Source of the DNA: Nitrospiraceae bacterium
GTDB lineage: Bacteria > Nitrospirota_A > Leptospirillia > Leptospirillales > Leptospirillaceae
Length of the DNA: 29,777 nucleotides
Reading direction: 5' to 3'
Assembly: GCA_028064945.1 (NCBI GenBank)
Contig: JAPTWQ010000003.1
Span: forward strand, 1 to 29,777
The notes under the pieces: model-generated
Told to the model about the DNA's origin: nothing
The model's input: only the letters and a program-made list of their open reading frames with translations
Databases searched by the model: none
Shown: positions 23,252 through 29,777 of the stretch, piece after piece
Layout of the letters: the number at the start of each line of letters is the position of its first letter
Position numbering within the stretch: the first letter of the stretch is position 1
Translations under genes and position numbers: made by a program

Positions 23252-23695
23252 TTGATTCAAGAACGAAAAGTTGCGATCGGATCCATTGTCCTTCTCTTCC
23301 TGACATCTGTCTCGATCCTCACATACCAAAGCATGCGAATTGCCGATCTGCAAAGCAAGATTGACAATCTGCAGGTCAACAGGGTCGCAAGAGCCGGGAA
23401 GCAGCTCTCAACAAATCTTGTCGCCTCAGAGGGCGAGGATACCGGAACCTACCAGCTTGACCTCATTACCGCTGTCATGGCTGTTCCGGACTGGTCAGAC
23501 AAAATTCCGCAGGATGTCGCAAGGGGAATGCAGTGGAAAGTGATGAACAGGGCTCGCGTTCACATGATTCAGGGGAACCTGGTTGTCCTTGAAGTCCAGG
23601 ATGCCAAAGGAGAGGTCTTGCCCCTTCTCTTCCAGATACCGGATCCCAAGGAACCGGCAACATGGCGCTATCTTTATGCAATGGCTCCCCGCTAA
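23252..23695 (+). CDS. Small membrane-anchored hypothetical protein
   Basis: The 147-residue protein has one N-terminal hydrophobic segment (VAIGSIVLLFLTSVSILTY, about 7-25), then a short coiled-coil-like stretch (RIADLQSKIDNLQVNRVA) and a soluble domain, probably periplasmic. No family recognised. I chose TTG 23252 with CGGAGG 4-5 nt upstream; ATG 23228 adds 8 residues but lacks a ribosome binding site. Its stop overlaps the stop of the opposing GGDEF/EAL gene by 4 nt. Confidence 0.65.
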   Translation: MIQERKVAIGSIVLLFLTSVSILTYQSMRIADLQSKIDNLQVNRVARAGKQLSTNLVASEGEDTGTYQLDLITAVMAVPDWSDKIPQDVARGMQWKVMNRARVHMIQGNLVVLEVQDAKGEVLPLLFQIPDPKEPATWRYLYAMAPR

Positions 23696-26439
23696 CGGTC
23701 CAGAAAAAGCCCTGGTCCTGTTCGCTCATCCCCTGCGGGAGGGAAATTCTTTTCCATCAGGGCGGCAAGCCCCTCATAGGGGACCGGCTCGCTGTAGAAA
23801 TATCCCTGAAAGATATTCGCCCCTCGCTTGAACAGAAAGTCCCTCTGCTCGACAGTTTCAACACCTTCGATCACCACGTTGATCCGCATCGTCAGCCCGA
23901 TTGAAAGCATCGTGCGGATCAATTCAAGCTCCTTGCCCCCGGACAGCATCTGATCGACAAAACTTTTATCCACCTTGATCTCATCAGGCGAAAATCGGGT
24001 CAGATTCCCCAACGATGAAAAGCCTGTCCCGAAATCATCGAGAGAAAGTCTGACCCCCATTTCCTTGACCTTCTGGACATTCATTTCTATCTCGGCAATT
24101 TCCCGGGCAAAGATCGACTCCGTCACCTCAAGGACCAATAGAGAAGGGTCCAGTCCTGATATCAGAAGTGATCTTCTGACATGCTCGTAAAAATCCGGCT
24201 CAATGAGCTGCCGGACAGAAACGTTCACCGATACGCTCATCCGGCGGAAGCGTTCACACAGGATTTTGGCATCCCGGGTCGCCCGCTTCAGAACCCACTC
24301 TCCCAGGCTGACAATCAGTCCCTGCTCTTCCGCCATCTTAATGAACTGATGGGGACGGAGAATCCCTTTTTGGGGATGATGCCAGCGGACCAAAGCCTCA
24401 AAACCTATAATTTCTCCTGTCGGAGCATTAACTTTCGGCTGGTAGTACAAGTCGAGGGCATCTTCCCGGATCGCTTCCAGGAGATCTTCCCGGAGTTCAA
24501 TTTCTTCCTGAGAGTTCGGATTCATCAATGGAGAGTAGAAACGAAAATCGTTTCTGCCCCTGTCTTTGACAGAATTCAGGGCAATATCGGCATTCCGGAT
24601 CAACAGATCCTCCGACTGGCCATCATCGGGAAAGACCGATATTCCGATCGATATGGTCATCGAGACCTTGTGTTCCCCCAGAAAAAAGGGTTTCCGCATC
24701 TCCATCAGGAGGTGTCTCGATTTTTCCGAAATACGCTCTGCATCAAGGAAGTCCGAGATCAGGACCAGAAACTCGTCCCCCCCAAGTCTCGCGAGAGAAT
24801 CTCCGGGAGAAACGACATTGGAAAGACGGGAGGCAAACTGCTGCAGAAAATCATTGCCCAACGCATGGCCGTAAGTATCATTGATCTTCTTGAAATGATC
24901 GATTCCAACGGCCAGGACGCAGATACCCTTGCCCGTTTCCGGATAAAGGGAGATGAACGAAGCCAGGCGCTCCCGGAAAAGCCTGTCGTTTGGAAGCCCC
25001 GTGAGCGGATCATGATACTTCATGTTCCAGATGGCTTCCTGGGCCTGCCTTCGTTGTGTGCTTTCCTGAAAGACAAAGATAGAGCCGACGATCTCCCCCA
25101 GGTGATTGTGAATGGGTGCGAGAGAATCCGATATCGGAATCAGGTCTCCCGAGGGGCTTCTGATCGCCACAGGCCCCGGAATCGAGGCGATGACATCTTC
25201 TCTCAGGATCCGTGAGAGAGGAAGCGTGATCCGGTCCTTTTTTTCCTCATGAACGATGACCAACACCTCGGAAACATCCTTGCCCATGGCATCTTGCTCA
25301 TCGACTCCGATCAGAAAAGCGGCAACGCGGTTGATAAAGGTAATGTGGCCGGACAGATCCATCGCGATAACTCCGTCTCCGATGGAGTTCATCGTGATAC
25401 GAAGCCATTCCTTCTGGCTTGCAAGCTCCCCTTCGCTTTTCTTGAGAGAGGTGATATCGACGAAGCGGCATTCGTACCCGCGAACTCCGGGATGTTCGTC
25501 GGAAATCTCCGTCATTCTGAGGGAAAACCAGCGAAGGACCGAATCCCCCCCGGTAAAAGGGAAATCGATGTTGCGAACGTCTCCTTCCCTGATCAGGGCC
25601 TTCCATTGGCCGGCAATCCGGGAGAAAAGGGGATAGTTTCTGGACAGGGGGAAAATCGATTGTCCTGCAAGAGAGGTCTCAACTCTTCTGCCATGGGCCT
25701 TGTCGGGCCCTTCTTTTTCTCCGGCAAACAGATAACGGGCAAGAGACGGGTTCACATAACGGATCTCGCCATCGGGAGACAAAATGATCACAAGATCGCT
25801 TGTCCTCTCGGAGGCCCATCTCAGATACGTTTCCTCTTCACGTTTTTTAGAGAGGAATGAAAAAAGAATCCGGAGAATGATCAAGGAAAAGACCAGAAGC
25901 TCCAGAAGCTGCCAGTAGTGCTTTTTCCCGAGCAGGATTCTCCGCTCATGAACGAGCTGTTTGACCGTCTGGGTCAGCTCATAGGAAAAACGGAGGGAAA
26001 GAAGATCCACATGCATGGCCTCCCTGGGAAGATCTCCCACGGGCGAAGGCAACAAAAGCTCAGAATGGAGGGACGCAACGCGGCTTGTGAGTTTTCCCAA
26101 AAGGGAGCGGGACTCGGGTGTCAGAAGACCCTTTTTGGACTCGATATCGGCCAGCAAGGAAGTCGCCTGAACGAAAAGTCCATCGACATAACGTTTCTGG
26201 GCCTGCTCGATAGAGCCCTGATGTGTCAGACGGGAAAGGAGTGCCGTATGGAGAACGCGCAGAAGCCCTGTCAGATCATCCTGGACTGGGGAAAGGGAAC
26301 CGATCCGATGGTCAATGCGCCCAATGAGGGCATCTTCATGAGACATCTCCAGAACAGGGAAAAAGACAAGAACAACCCAGACGATGATCTCAACAAGAAA
26401 CGTTCCAATACCGCCGTAAACCTTTCTTGATGGAATCAT
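23692..26439 (-). CDS. Membrane-bound dual-PAS GGDEF/EAL protein (c-di-GMP turnover)
   Basis: The 915-residue protein is built as TM1 (about 11-30), an extracytoplasmic helical sensor (about 31-172), TM2 (about 175-197), PAS (about 205-330), PAS (about 345-465), GGDEF (about 470-635) and EAL (about 648-898). The EAL half keeps E681-A-L, N739, E774 (EVTES), D801-D802, K825 and E858, so phosphodiesterase activity is likely. In the cyclase half the GGDEF motif is intact (553-557). The first metal Asp of the D-x-D-x-FK motif is Gly512 (VGIDHFKK), the family GD of GHxxGD is GN, and there is no RxxD inhibitory site. The cyclase may thus be inactive and used for GTP sensing. ATG 26439 has a poor Shine-Dalgarno. 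Confidence 0.92.
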   Translation of the reverse strand: MIPSRKVYGGIGTFLVEIIVWVVLVFFPVLEMSHEDALIGRIDHRIGSLSPVQDDLTGLLRVLHTALLSRLTHQGSIEQAQKRYVDGLFVQATSLLADIESKKGLLTPESRSLLGKLTSRVASLHSELLLPSPVGDLPREAMHVDLLSLRFSYELTQTVKQLVHERRILLGKKHYWQLLELLVFSLIILRILFSFLSKKREEETYLRWASERTSDLVIILSPDGEIRYVNPSLARYLFAGEKEGPDKAHGRRVETSLAGQSIFPLSRNYPLFSRIAGQWKALIREGDVRNIDFPFTGGDSVLRWFSLRMTEISDEHPGVRGYECRFVDITSLKKSEGELASQKEWLRITMNSIGDGVIAMDLSGHITFINRVAAFLIGVDEQDAMGKDVSEVLVIVHEEKKDRITLPLSRILREDVIASIPGPVAIRSPSGDLIPISDSLAPIHNHLGEIVGSIFVFQESTQRRQAQEAIWNMKYHDPLTGLPNDRLFRERLASFISLYPETGKGICVLAVGIDHFKKINDTYGHALGNDFLQQFASRLSNVVSPGDSLARLGGDEFLVLISDFLDAERISEKSRHLLMEMRKPFFLGEHKVSMTISIGISVFPDDGQSEDLLIRNADIALNSVKDRGRNDFRFYSPLMNPNSQEEIELREDLLEAIREDALDLYYQPKVNAPTGEIIGFEALVRWHHPQKGILRPHQFIKMAEEQGLIVSLGEWVLKRATRDAKILCERFRRMSVSVNVSVRQLIEPDFYEHVRRSLLISGLDPSLLVLEVTESIFAREIAEIEMNVQKVKEMGVRLSLDDFGTGFSSLGNLTRFSPDEIKVDKSFVDQMLSGGKELELIRTMLSIGLTMRINVVIEGVETVEQRDFLFKRGANIFQGYFYSEPVPYEGLAALMEKNFPPAGDERTGPGLFLDR

Positions 26440-26461
26440 TTGTTAAGGCACATAACAATAA

Positions 26462-26489
26462 ATCATATAAACCGTCCTTTGCGAGCCAA
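26462..26489 (-). promoter_or_regulatory. Promoter of the GGDEF/EAL gene
   Basis: On the minus strand TTGGCT (26489-26484, 4 of 6) and TATGAT (26467-26462, 5 of 6) are 16 nt apart, about 22 nt before the start codon. The 251-nt gap 26440-26690 is A/T-rich; apart from this and the terminator below, it holds only an imperfect hairpin (ATCCTAAATC 26567-26576 with GATTTGGAT 26584-26592). Confidence 0.45.
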
Positions 26490-26636
26490 TCAAGCCATAT
26501 TTCGTTCAGTCCGGTCACAAACGAACCATAAATAAAAAAAATAGTCCGCACGGGCGGTCACGATCCATCCTAAATCACATCAGGATTTGGATGCAATAGC
26601 TCCTGGATTCATCCTGCCCCTGAAAAAACCGGCCGG

Positions 26637-26652
26637 AAAAAGGCGTTCCGCC
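26637..26652 (-). terminator. Short intrinsic terminator after the ftsB-like gene
   Basis: On the minus strand GGCG-GAA-CGCC (26652-26642) is followed directly by TTTTT (26641-26637). The stem has only 4 bp but is all G/C, and lies about 40 nt past the stop. Confidence 0.45.
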
Positions 26653-26690
26653 CAAAACCATCGTGGGAACAAACGCAAAGAACTTATTTG

Positions 26691-27032
26691 TTATCGGGAA
26701 AGAAGATTCTGTCTGTCGGGAAGGACCAGGATTTCCCCGGGGCGAACCCTGTGCTGACGTTCCCGGGCAACTCTTTCCAGTGCGAACGGATCCACCGAAA
26801 GATCGTGCACTTCCTTTTTTTCATCCTGGATATGTTTTAAAAGAGCCTCTTTTTCGGACATCAGGTCTCTTCTTGCAAACTGGTAGTGAAACAGGGCATA
26901 AAGCCCTGTTTCGGAGGAAAGGATCGCTCTCGCCGAATAGATCAGCAAAATGGCACCGGCAATCAAAAAAAGCCAGATAAAAAGTCTCCGGTCATTTCCC
27001 TGCGGCTCGGGGCGAGCGCCTGGTGCAGACAT
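26691..27032 (-). CDS. FtsB/DivIC-type septum formation initiator
   Basis: The 113-residue bitopic protein has one transmembrane helix (about 17-37, LFIWLFLIAGAILLIYSARAI), a short coiled coil (about 50-78), and the family C-terminal motif DPFALERVARERQHRVRPGEIL (about 81-102). FtsB/DivIC works with FtsL and FtsQ/DivIB to activate septal cell-wall synthesis. Its ATG overlaps the eno stop by 1 nt, the common eno-ftsB order in bacteria, so the two are translated together. Confidence 0.88.
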   Translation of the reverse strand: MSAPGARPEPQGNDRRLFIWLFLIAGAILLIYSARAILSSETGLYALFHYQFARRDLMSEKEALLKHIQDEKKEVHDLSVDPFALERVARERQHRVRPGEILVLPDRQNLLSR

Positions 27033-28318
27033 CAGTCCATCTTTCTTCGGAGGTTTTCAAGACCCAGATAAATGGCCTGGTCACCGAGCTCTTCCTCGAT
27101 CTGAAGAAGCCGATTGTATTTGGCCATCCGCTCTCCGCGGGAAAGAGATCCCGTCTTGATCTGGCCGGTTCCGAGAGCAACCGCGAGATCGGCAATGAAG
27201 GTATCTTCAGTCTCTCCCGAACGATGTGATATCATCGCACCCATCCGGTTCTGGAGTGCCATCGTTGTGGCATCGACCGTTTCGGTGACCGTTCCCACCT
27301 GATTGAGCTTGACCAGAATCGCGGAAGCGGCCCTTCGTTCGATTCCTTCGACAAGGTAGCGTGTATTCGTCACAAAAAGATCGTCTCCAACAAGCTGTAC
27401 AGCCCCACCAATCCTGCGCGTCATCTCAACCCATCCGTCCCAGTCATCTTCAGAAAGACCGTCCTCAATAGACACAATCGGGTACTTTGCGATGAGCTCC
27501 TCGTAATAATCGATCATCTGGGCAGATCCCAGCGTCAGGTTTTCCCCGGAAAGTCTGTAGACGCCGTTCTTGAAAAACTCCGTTGCCGCCGCATCAAGTG
27601 CCAGAGAAACATCCTGCCCGGGCTCATAACCGGCTTCCCGGATCGCTTCCACCAGAAGATCCATTGCCTGGGCATGCGATGAAAGGCTTGGCGCAAACCC
27701 GCCTTCGTCACCGACAAGAGTCGTCAGTTTTCTGTCCGAGAGGACTTTTTTAAGAGTCCAGAAAACCTCCGACCCCATTCTGAGGGCTTCACCATAGCTT
27801 TCCGCGCCGTGGGGAACAATCATGAACTCCTGGAAGTCGAGATTATTGTCGGCATGGGCCCCTCCATTGATCACATTCATGAAGGGAGTTGGAAGGATTC
27901 TGGAAAGGCTGCCCCCGATATAACGGTAGAGAGGAAGGTCATGATCCATCGAAGCCGCCCGGGCGACCGCCATCGAGACTCCCAAAATAGCATTGGCCCC
28001 CAGATGGCCCTTGTTCTCCGTGCCATCAATGGCGCACATGGTTTCATCGATGAGAGACTGCTCGTCGGCGGGAAGTCCGATGAGTGTTTCCCGAATCACT
28101 CCATGAACATGAGCGATCGCTTTCAGGCAACCCTTTCCACGGTATCGGGAAGGATCCTGATCCCGAAGTTCAAGGGCTTCCCTCGATCCGGTCGAAGCAC
28201 CCGAGGGAACCATTGCGGAACCCTGTGCCCCGCTTTCCAGCAGGACATCCACCATAACAGTGGGGTTTCCTCGGGAATCCAACACTTCCCTCGCCAGGAT
28301 CTCAGAAATCTCGCTCAT
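27032..28318 (-). CDS. eno: Enolase
   Basis: Enolase interconverts 2-phosphoglycerate and phosphoenolpyruvate; in an autotroph it would run in the gluconeogenic direction. The 428 residues contain [16 protein letters not shown], the catalytic Glu in GDEGGFAP, metal ligands in [14 protein letters not shown] and VGDDLF, the catalytic Lys in ILVKLNQVG, the SHRSGETED loop, and [17 protein letters not shown]. All active-site residues are present. I prefer ATG 28318, 7 nt after GGAGG; ATG 28324 is only 1 nt from that Shine-Dalgarno. It is followed by the ftsB-like gene with 1-nt overlap and preceded by a terminator. No convincing promoter was found in the short gap upstream. Confidence 0.97.
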   Translation of the reverse strand: MSEISEILAREVLDSRGNPTVMVDVLLESGAQGSAMVPSGASTGSREALELRDQDPSRYRGKGCLKAIAHVHGVIRETLIGLPADEQSLIDETMCAIDGTENKGHLGANAILGVSMAVARAASMDHDLPLYRYIGGSLSRILPTPFMNVINGGAHADNNLDFQEFMIVPHGAESYGEALRMGSEVFWTLKKVLSDRKLTTLVGDEGGFAPSLSSHAQAMDLLVEAIREAGYEPGQDVSLALDAAATEFFKNGVYRLSGENLTLGSAQMIDYYEELIAKYPIVSIEDGLSEDDWDGWVEMTRRIGGAVQLVGDDLFVTNTRYLVEGIERRAASAILVKLNQVGTVTETVDATTMALQNRMGAMISHRSGETEDTFIADLAVALGTGQIKTGSLSRGERMAKYNRLLQIEEELGDQAIYLGLENLRRKMD

Positions 28319-28353
28319 CGTCATTCCTCCATAAACCCAGTGATTGATTCAAC

Positions 28354-28379
28354 AAAAAAATCGCAGGGACCATCCCTGC
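28354..28379 (-). terminator. Intrinsic terminator after the tetrahaem cytochrome gene
   Basis: On the minus strand GCAGGGA-TGG-TCCCTGC (28379-28363) is followed by GA and seven T (28360-28354). It sits 19 nt after the cytochrome stop and 36 nt before eno. Confidence 0.85.
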
Positions 28380-28397
28380 ATGCCCTGCGGGAAAGGG

Positions 28398-28973
28398 CTA
28401 TCGTGAAGGGGTGGCTGCACCCCCCAAAAACGCATGGTATGAAGAGTCCGGATAGGAAACAGTTTTCAAAAAATTCCTGACATCGCCACCGGGCAAAAGC
28501 TCCGAGGCGGGGAATGTCCCCAGGGGAATCTCCCCGCCGAAACTTGAATTCTCATAGTGGTTATGACAGAACGCACAGGATTTTTCCTTTGCAGGAAACC
28601 CTTCGTGAGCAGCCCGGACATAACCGTGCGTATGGCATTTCAGACAATTCCCGTTCGGGACAACGCCTCCCACGAACCTGACGGCCGGACGGGGAGTCCC
28701 GACAGCATGGACCAGAAGCTCCTTGACCCCCGTCATCTGTGCACCAAGGGCACCAAGAACCCCGGGGCCGGAATGGCAGATAATGCAGTTCTGGTGGTGA
28801 CGGCTCGCCCCTGAAGCATAATAGGCCTTCCCCAGGGGTTTCATTTCATGGCAGGTCAGGCAGAACTCGCGCTTTTCCTCAAGCAGGTGACCACCAACCG
28901 ACAGACCTCCGCCAAGAACAAGGAGCATCAGGCAGATAAAAGCCCATTGAAGGGCAAGCTCGCCTTTTCCCAA
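28398..28973 (-). CDS. Membrane-anchored tetrahaem cytochrome c, NapC/NirT/NrfH type
   Basis: The 191-residue protein has one N-terminal transmembrane helix (about 9-28) and four CxxCH haem sites at C38-C41-H42, C63-C66-H67, C110-C113-H114 and C133-C136-H137. The first, FCLTCHEM, matches the NrfH/NapC first-haem context, where the Met is next to the haem. Such proteins pass electrons between the quinone pool and periplasmic partners; here the direction and partner are unknown, and in an iron oxidiser it could act in either forward or reverse electron flow. The start is TTG 28973 with an excellent AAGGAGA 6 nt upstream. It lies 31 nt after the exported-protein gene, in one unit. Confidence 0.9.
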   Translation of the reverse strand: MGKGELALQWAFICLMLLVLGGGLSVGGHLLEEKREFCLTCHEMKPLGKAYYASGASRHHQNCIICHSGPGVLGALGAQMTGVKELLVHAVGTPRPAVRFVGGVVPNGNCLKCHTHGYVRAAHEGFPAKEKSCAFCHNHYENSSFGGEIPLGTFPASELLPGGDVRNFLKTVSYPDSSYHAFLGGAATPSR

Positions 28974-29004
28974 TACGATCTCCTTCCAAAGCTGTCAGCG
29001 GTTA

Positions 29005-29658
29005 TCAGGAAGAACGCTTTACCGAAAGCAGCTTTCTCGACCAGTGCCATTTACCGTCGGAGGCCCATGCCCCCTCAGCGACCCAGCCCAGGGACGGTTC
29101 ATAGTAGTCATAAAGGATTTGAGGGCTCTTCCGGCGGATCAGGTCATAGGTGATCACCTTTTCCACCACCCAGCAGGTCATGGTCCCAAAAGGAAGAGTG
29201 ACTCTCACCTTTCCCCAGACCTTGCTGTGGGATCGGTTCTGCCCATCCTGGACATCCCAGGAGTCCCCCTTTTTGAAGGGAAGGCGATAAATGAGAAGAG
29301 GCGGATGAAATGTCCATATATGATCCCCAAAAGCCGAGCTCGAGGTCAGCTGGACAACCCGTCCGGTTTTTGGGTTGACACCGTAGGTCGCAACAATCTT
29401 TCGCCGGGGAAAGTTCACGTAGGAGATCTCCCGGGAAATTTCGATGACACTGCGTCCATCCTTGACTCCCAGGGGCCTCTGGACTTCCTTGATCCGGACA
29501 TTGTTTCCAAGGCCGGAATAGACCCGAGTCATCGCATCCGTCGGGAAATAACGGATCTCCCCCGCAAACGAGCAAAGCGGATCCACAAAGATCGACCACA
29601 GATTCGCCACAAAGAGAAAGCTCACGGTGAAAAGGGAGCTGGCAGAGATCTTTTTCAT
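29005..29658 (-). CDS. Exported hypothetical protein upstream of the tetrahaem cytochrome
   Basis: The 217-residue protein starts MKKISASSLFTVSFLFVANL, a clear signal peptide with a possible cleavage near CSFA-GE at about 33. The rest is beta-rich (VVQLTSSSAFGDHIWTFHPPLLIYRL, KVRVTLPFGTMTCWVVEKVITY, QILYDYYEPSLGWVAEGAW), the pattern of a periplasmic beta-sandwich or barrel-like domain. No family recognised. ATG 29658 is picked because it gives a proper signal peptide, although its Shine-Dalgarno is weak; the frame stays open to 29733. Linkage to the cytochrome suggests an envelope redox or assembly role, which is inference only. Confidence 0.65.
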   Translation of the reverse strand: MKKISASSLFTVSFLFVANLWSIFVDPLCSFAGEIRYFPTDAMTRVYSGLGNNVRIKEVQRPLGVKDGRSVIEISREISYVNFPRRKIVATYGVNPKTGRVVQLTSSSAFGDHIWTFHPPLLIYRLPFKKGDSWDVQDGQNRSHSKVWGKVRVTLPFGTMTCWVVEKVITYDLIRRKSPQILYDYYEPSLGWVAEGAWASDGKWHWSRKLLSVKRSS

Positions 29659-29677
29659 CCTGTGCGAGCATTGGAAA

Positions 29678-29697
29678 CCTCGCCGTTCACGGCGGGG
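29678..29697 (-). repeat. Hairpin upstream of the exported-protein gene
   Basis: CGCCG (29681-29685) and CGGCG (29690-29694) pair around TTCA; the stem extends to about 8 bp with one wobble. On the minus strand it is followed by TTTCC. It may be the end of an upstream transcript or a leader structure. The last 44 nt of the window (29734-29777) show nothing else I can identify. Confidence 0.3.
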
Positions 29698-29777
29698 AGG
29701 AATGCGCTCTCCTTTCTGTCGGTCGTCGCCCATGAATACCCGTACCCGTCGGCTCTCTGAAGAAGCCGGCAGAGCTT

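Noticed and set aside
24181..25215. Long plus-strand open frame opposite the GGDEF/EAL gene
   Set aside because: It is antisense to clearly identified GGDEF and EAL domains and resembles no protein family.
26631..26640. CCGGCCGG palindrome next to A- and T-runs as a terminator
   Set aside because: The palindrome has no room for a loop; the neighbouring GGCG-GAA-CGCC stem fits better.
29044..29760. Long open frame on the plus strand opposite the exported-protein gene
   Set aside because: It mirrors the codons of the minus-strand gene, which has a signal peptide; the plus-strand product has no recognisable domain or ribosome binding site.
1..29777. tRNA, rRNA, CRISPR, insertion sequences, prophage genes, riboswitches
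   Set aside because: No repeat-spacer array, transposase or integrase, tRNA T-loop context outside coding sequence, or known riboswitch core was seen by eye.

Overview
The window looks like chromosomal core sequence of a mesophilic or acidophilic bacterium with moderate GC content. Protein similarities point to the Nitrospirota, and most specifically to Leptospirillum-type iron oxidisers. That placement is inferred from overall protein resemblance and gene content (a large isc operon, an iron/oxygen-sensor-like protein next to a soluble chemoreceptor, a multihaem cytochrome); no marker gene here proves it. No insertion sequence, prophage, CRISPR array, tRNA or rRNA was seen. Genes are tightly packed, often with 1-4 nt stop/start overlaps, and GTG or TTG starts are common.

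Layout. (1) 1-53 (-): first codons of a divergent gene whose N-terminus resembles SufS. (2) 136-6205 (+): a long isc-type Fe-S assembly operon, iscR - iscS-like - iscU - iscA - hscB - hscA - fdx - iscX - unknown gene, preceded by a promoter and an IscR-type palindrome. A terminator-like hairpin separates iscA from hscB. Next come mrp (Fe-S carrier ATPase), a small unknown gene, a MutT-like Nudix hydrolase and truA. (3) 9240-11368 (+): an unknown small protein, then a two-gene unit of a diiron/MBL-fold sensor-like protein and a soluble chemoreceptor signalling domain. (4) 11375-13422 (-): a DUF971 protein, wrbA and gpsA. (5) 13591-19961 (+): serS, a degenerate receiver domain, an exported TPR protein, a DUF3553-like protein, long-form hflX, a YkgJ-like Cys-cluster protein, a DUF2156-like protein and a DUF5069 protein, ending in a good intrinsic terminator. 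(6) 20023-23695 (+): an M16 protease pair (one with zinc ligands, one lipoprotein without), a 29-residue bS22-like ribosomal protein, and a small membrane-anchored unknown. (7) 23692-29658 (-): a dual-PAS GGDEF/EAL protein, an ftsB-like gene, eno, a tetrahaem NapC/NirT-type cytochrome and an exported protein.

Main observation. The cysteine desulfurase homologue in the isc operon is intact, full length and clearly IscS-like, and keeps the catalytic-loop cysteine (C328) and the C-terminal tail. It has lost essentially the whole PLP and substrate apparatus: the Schiff-base lysine is Leu204, the catalytic His is Ile102, the PLP Asp is Asn178, and the positions of Asn155, Gln183 and Ser203 (E. coli numbering) are also changed. 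IscU, IscA, HscB, HscA, ferredoxin and IscX all look fully competent. The operon therefore seems to run with a pseudo-desulfurase that may act as a scaffold or persulfide relay, with sulfur mobilised by another enzyme. A candidate is the SufS-like gene that begins at the left edge of the window.
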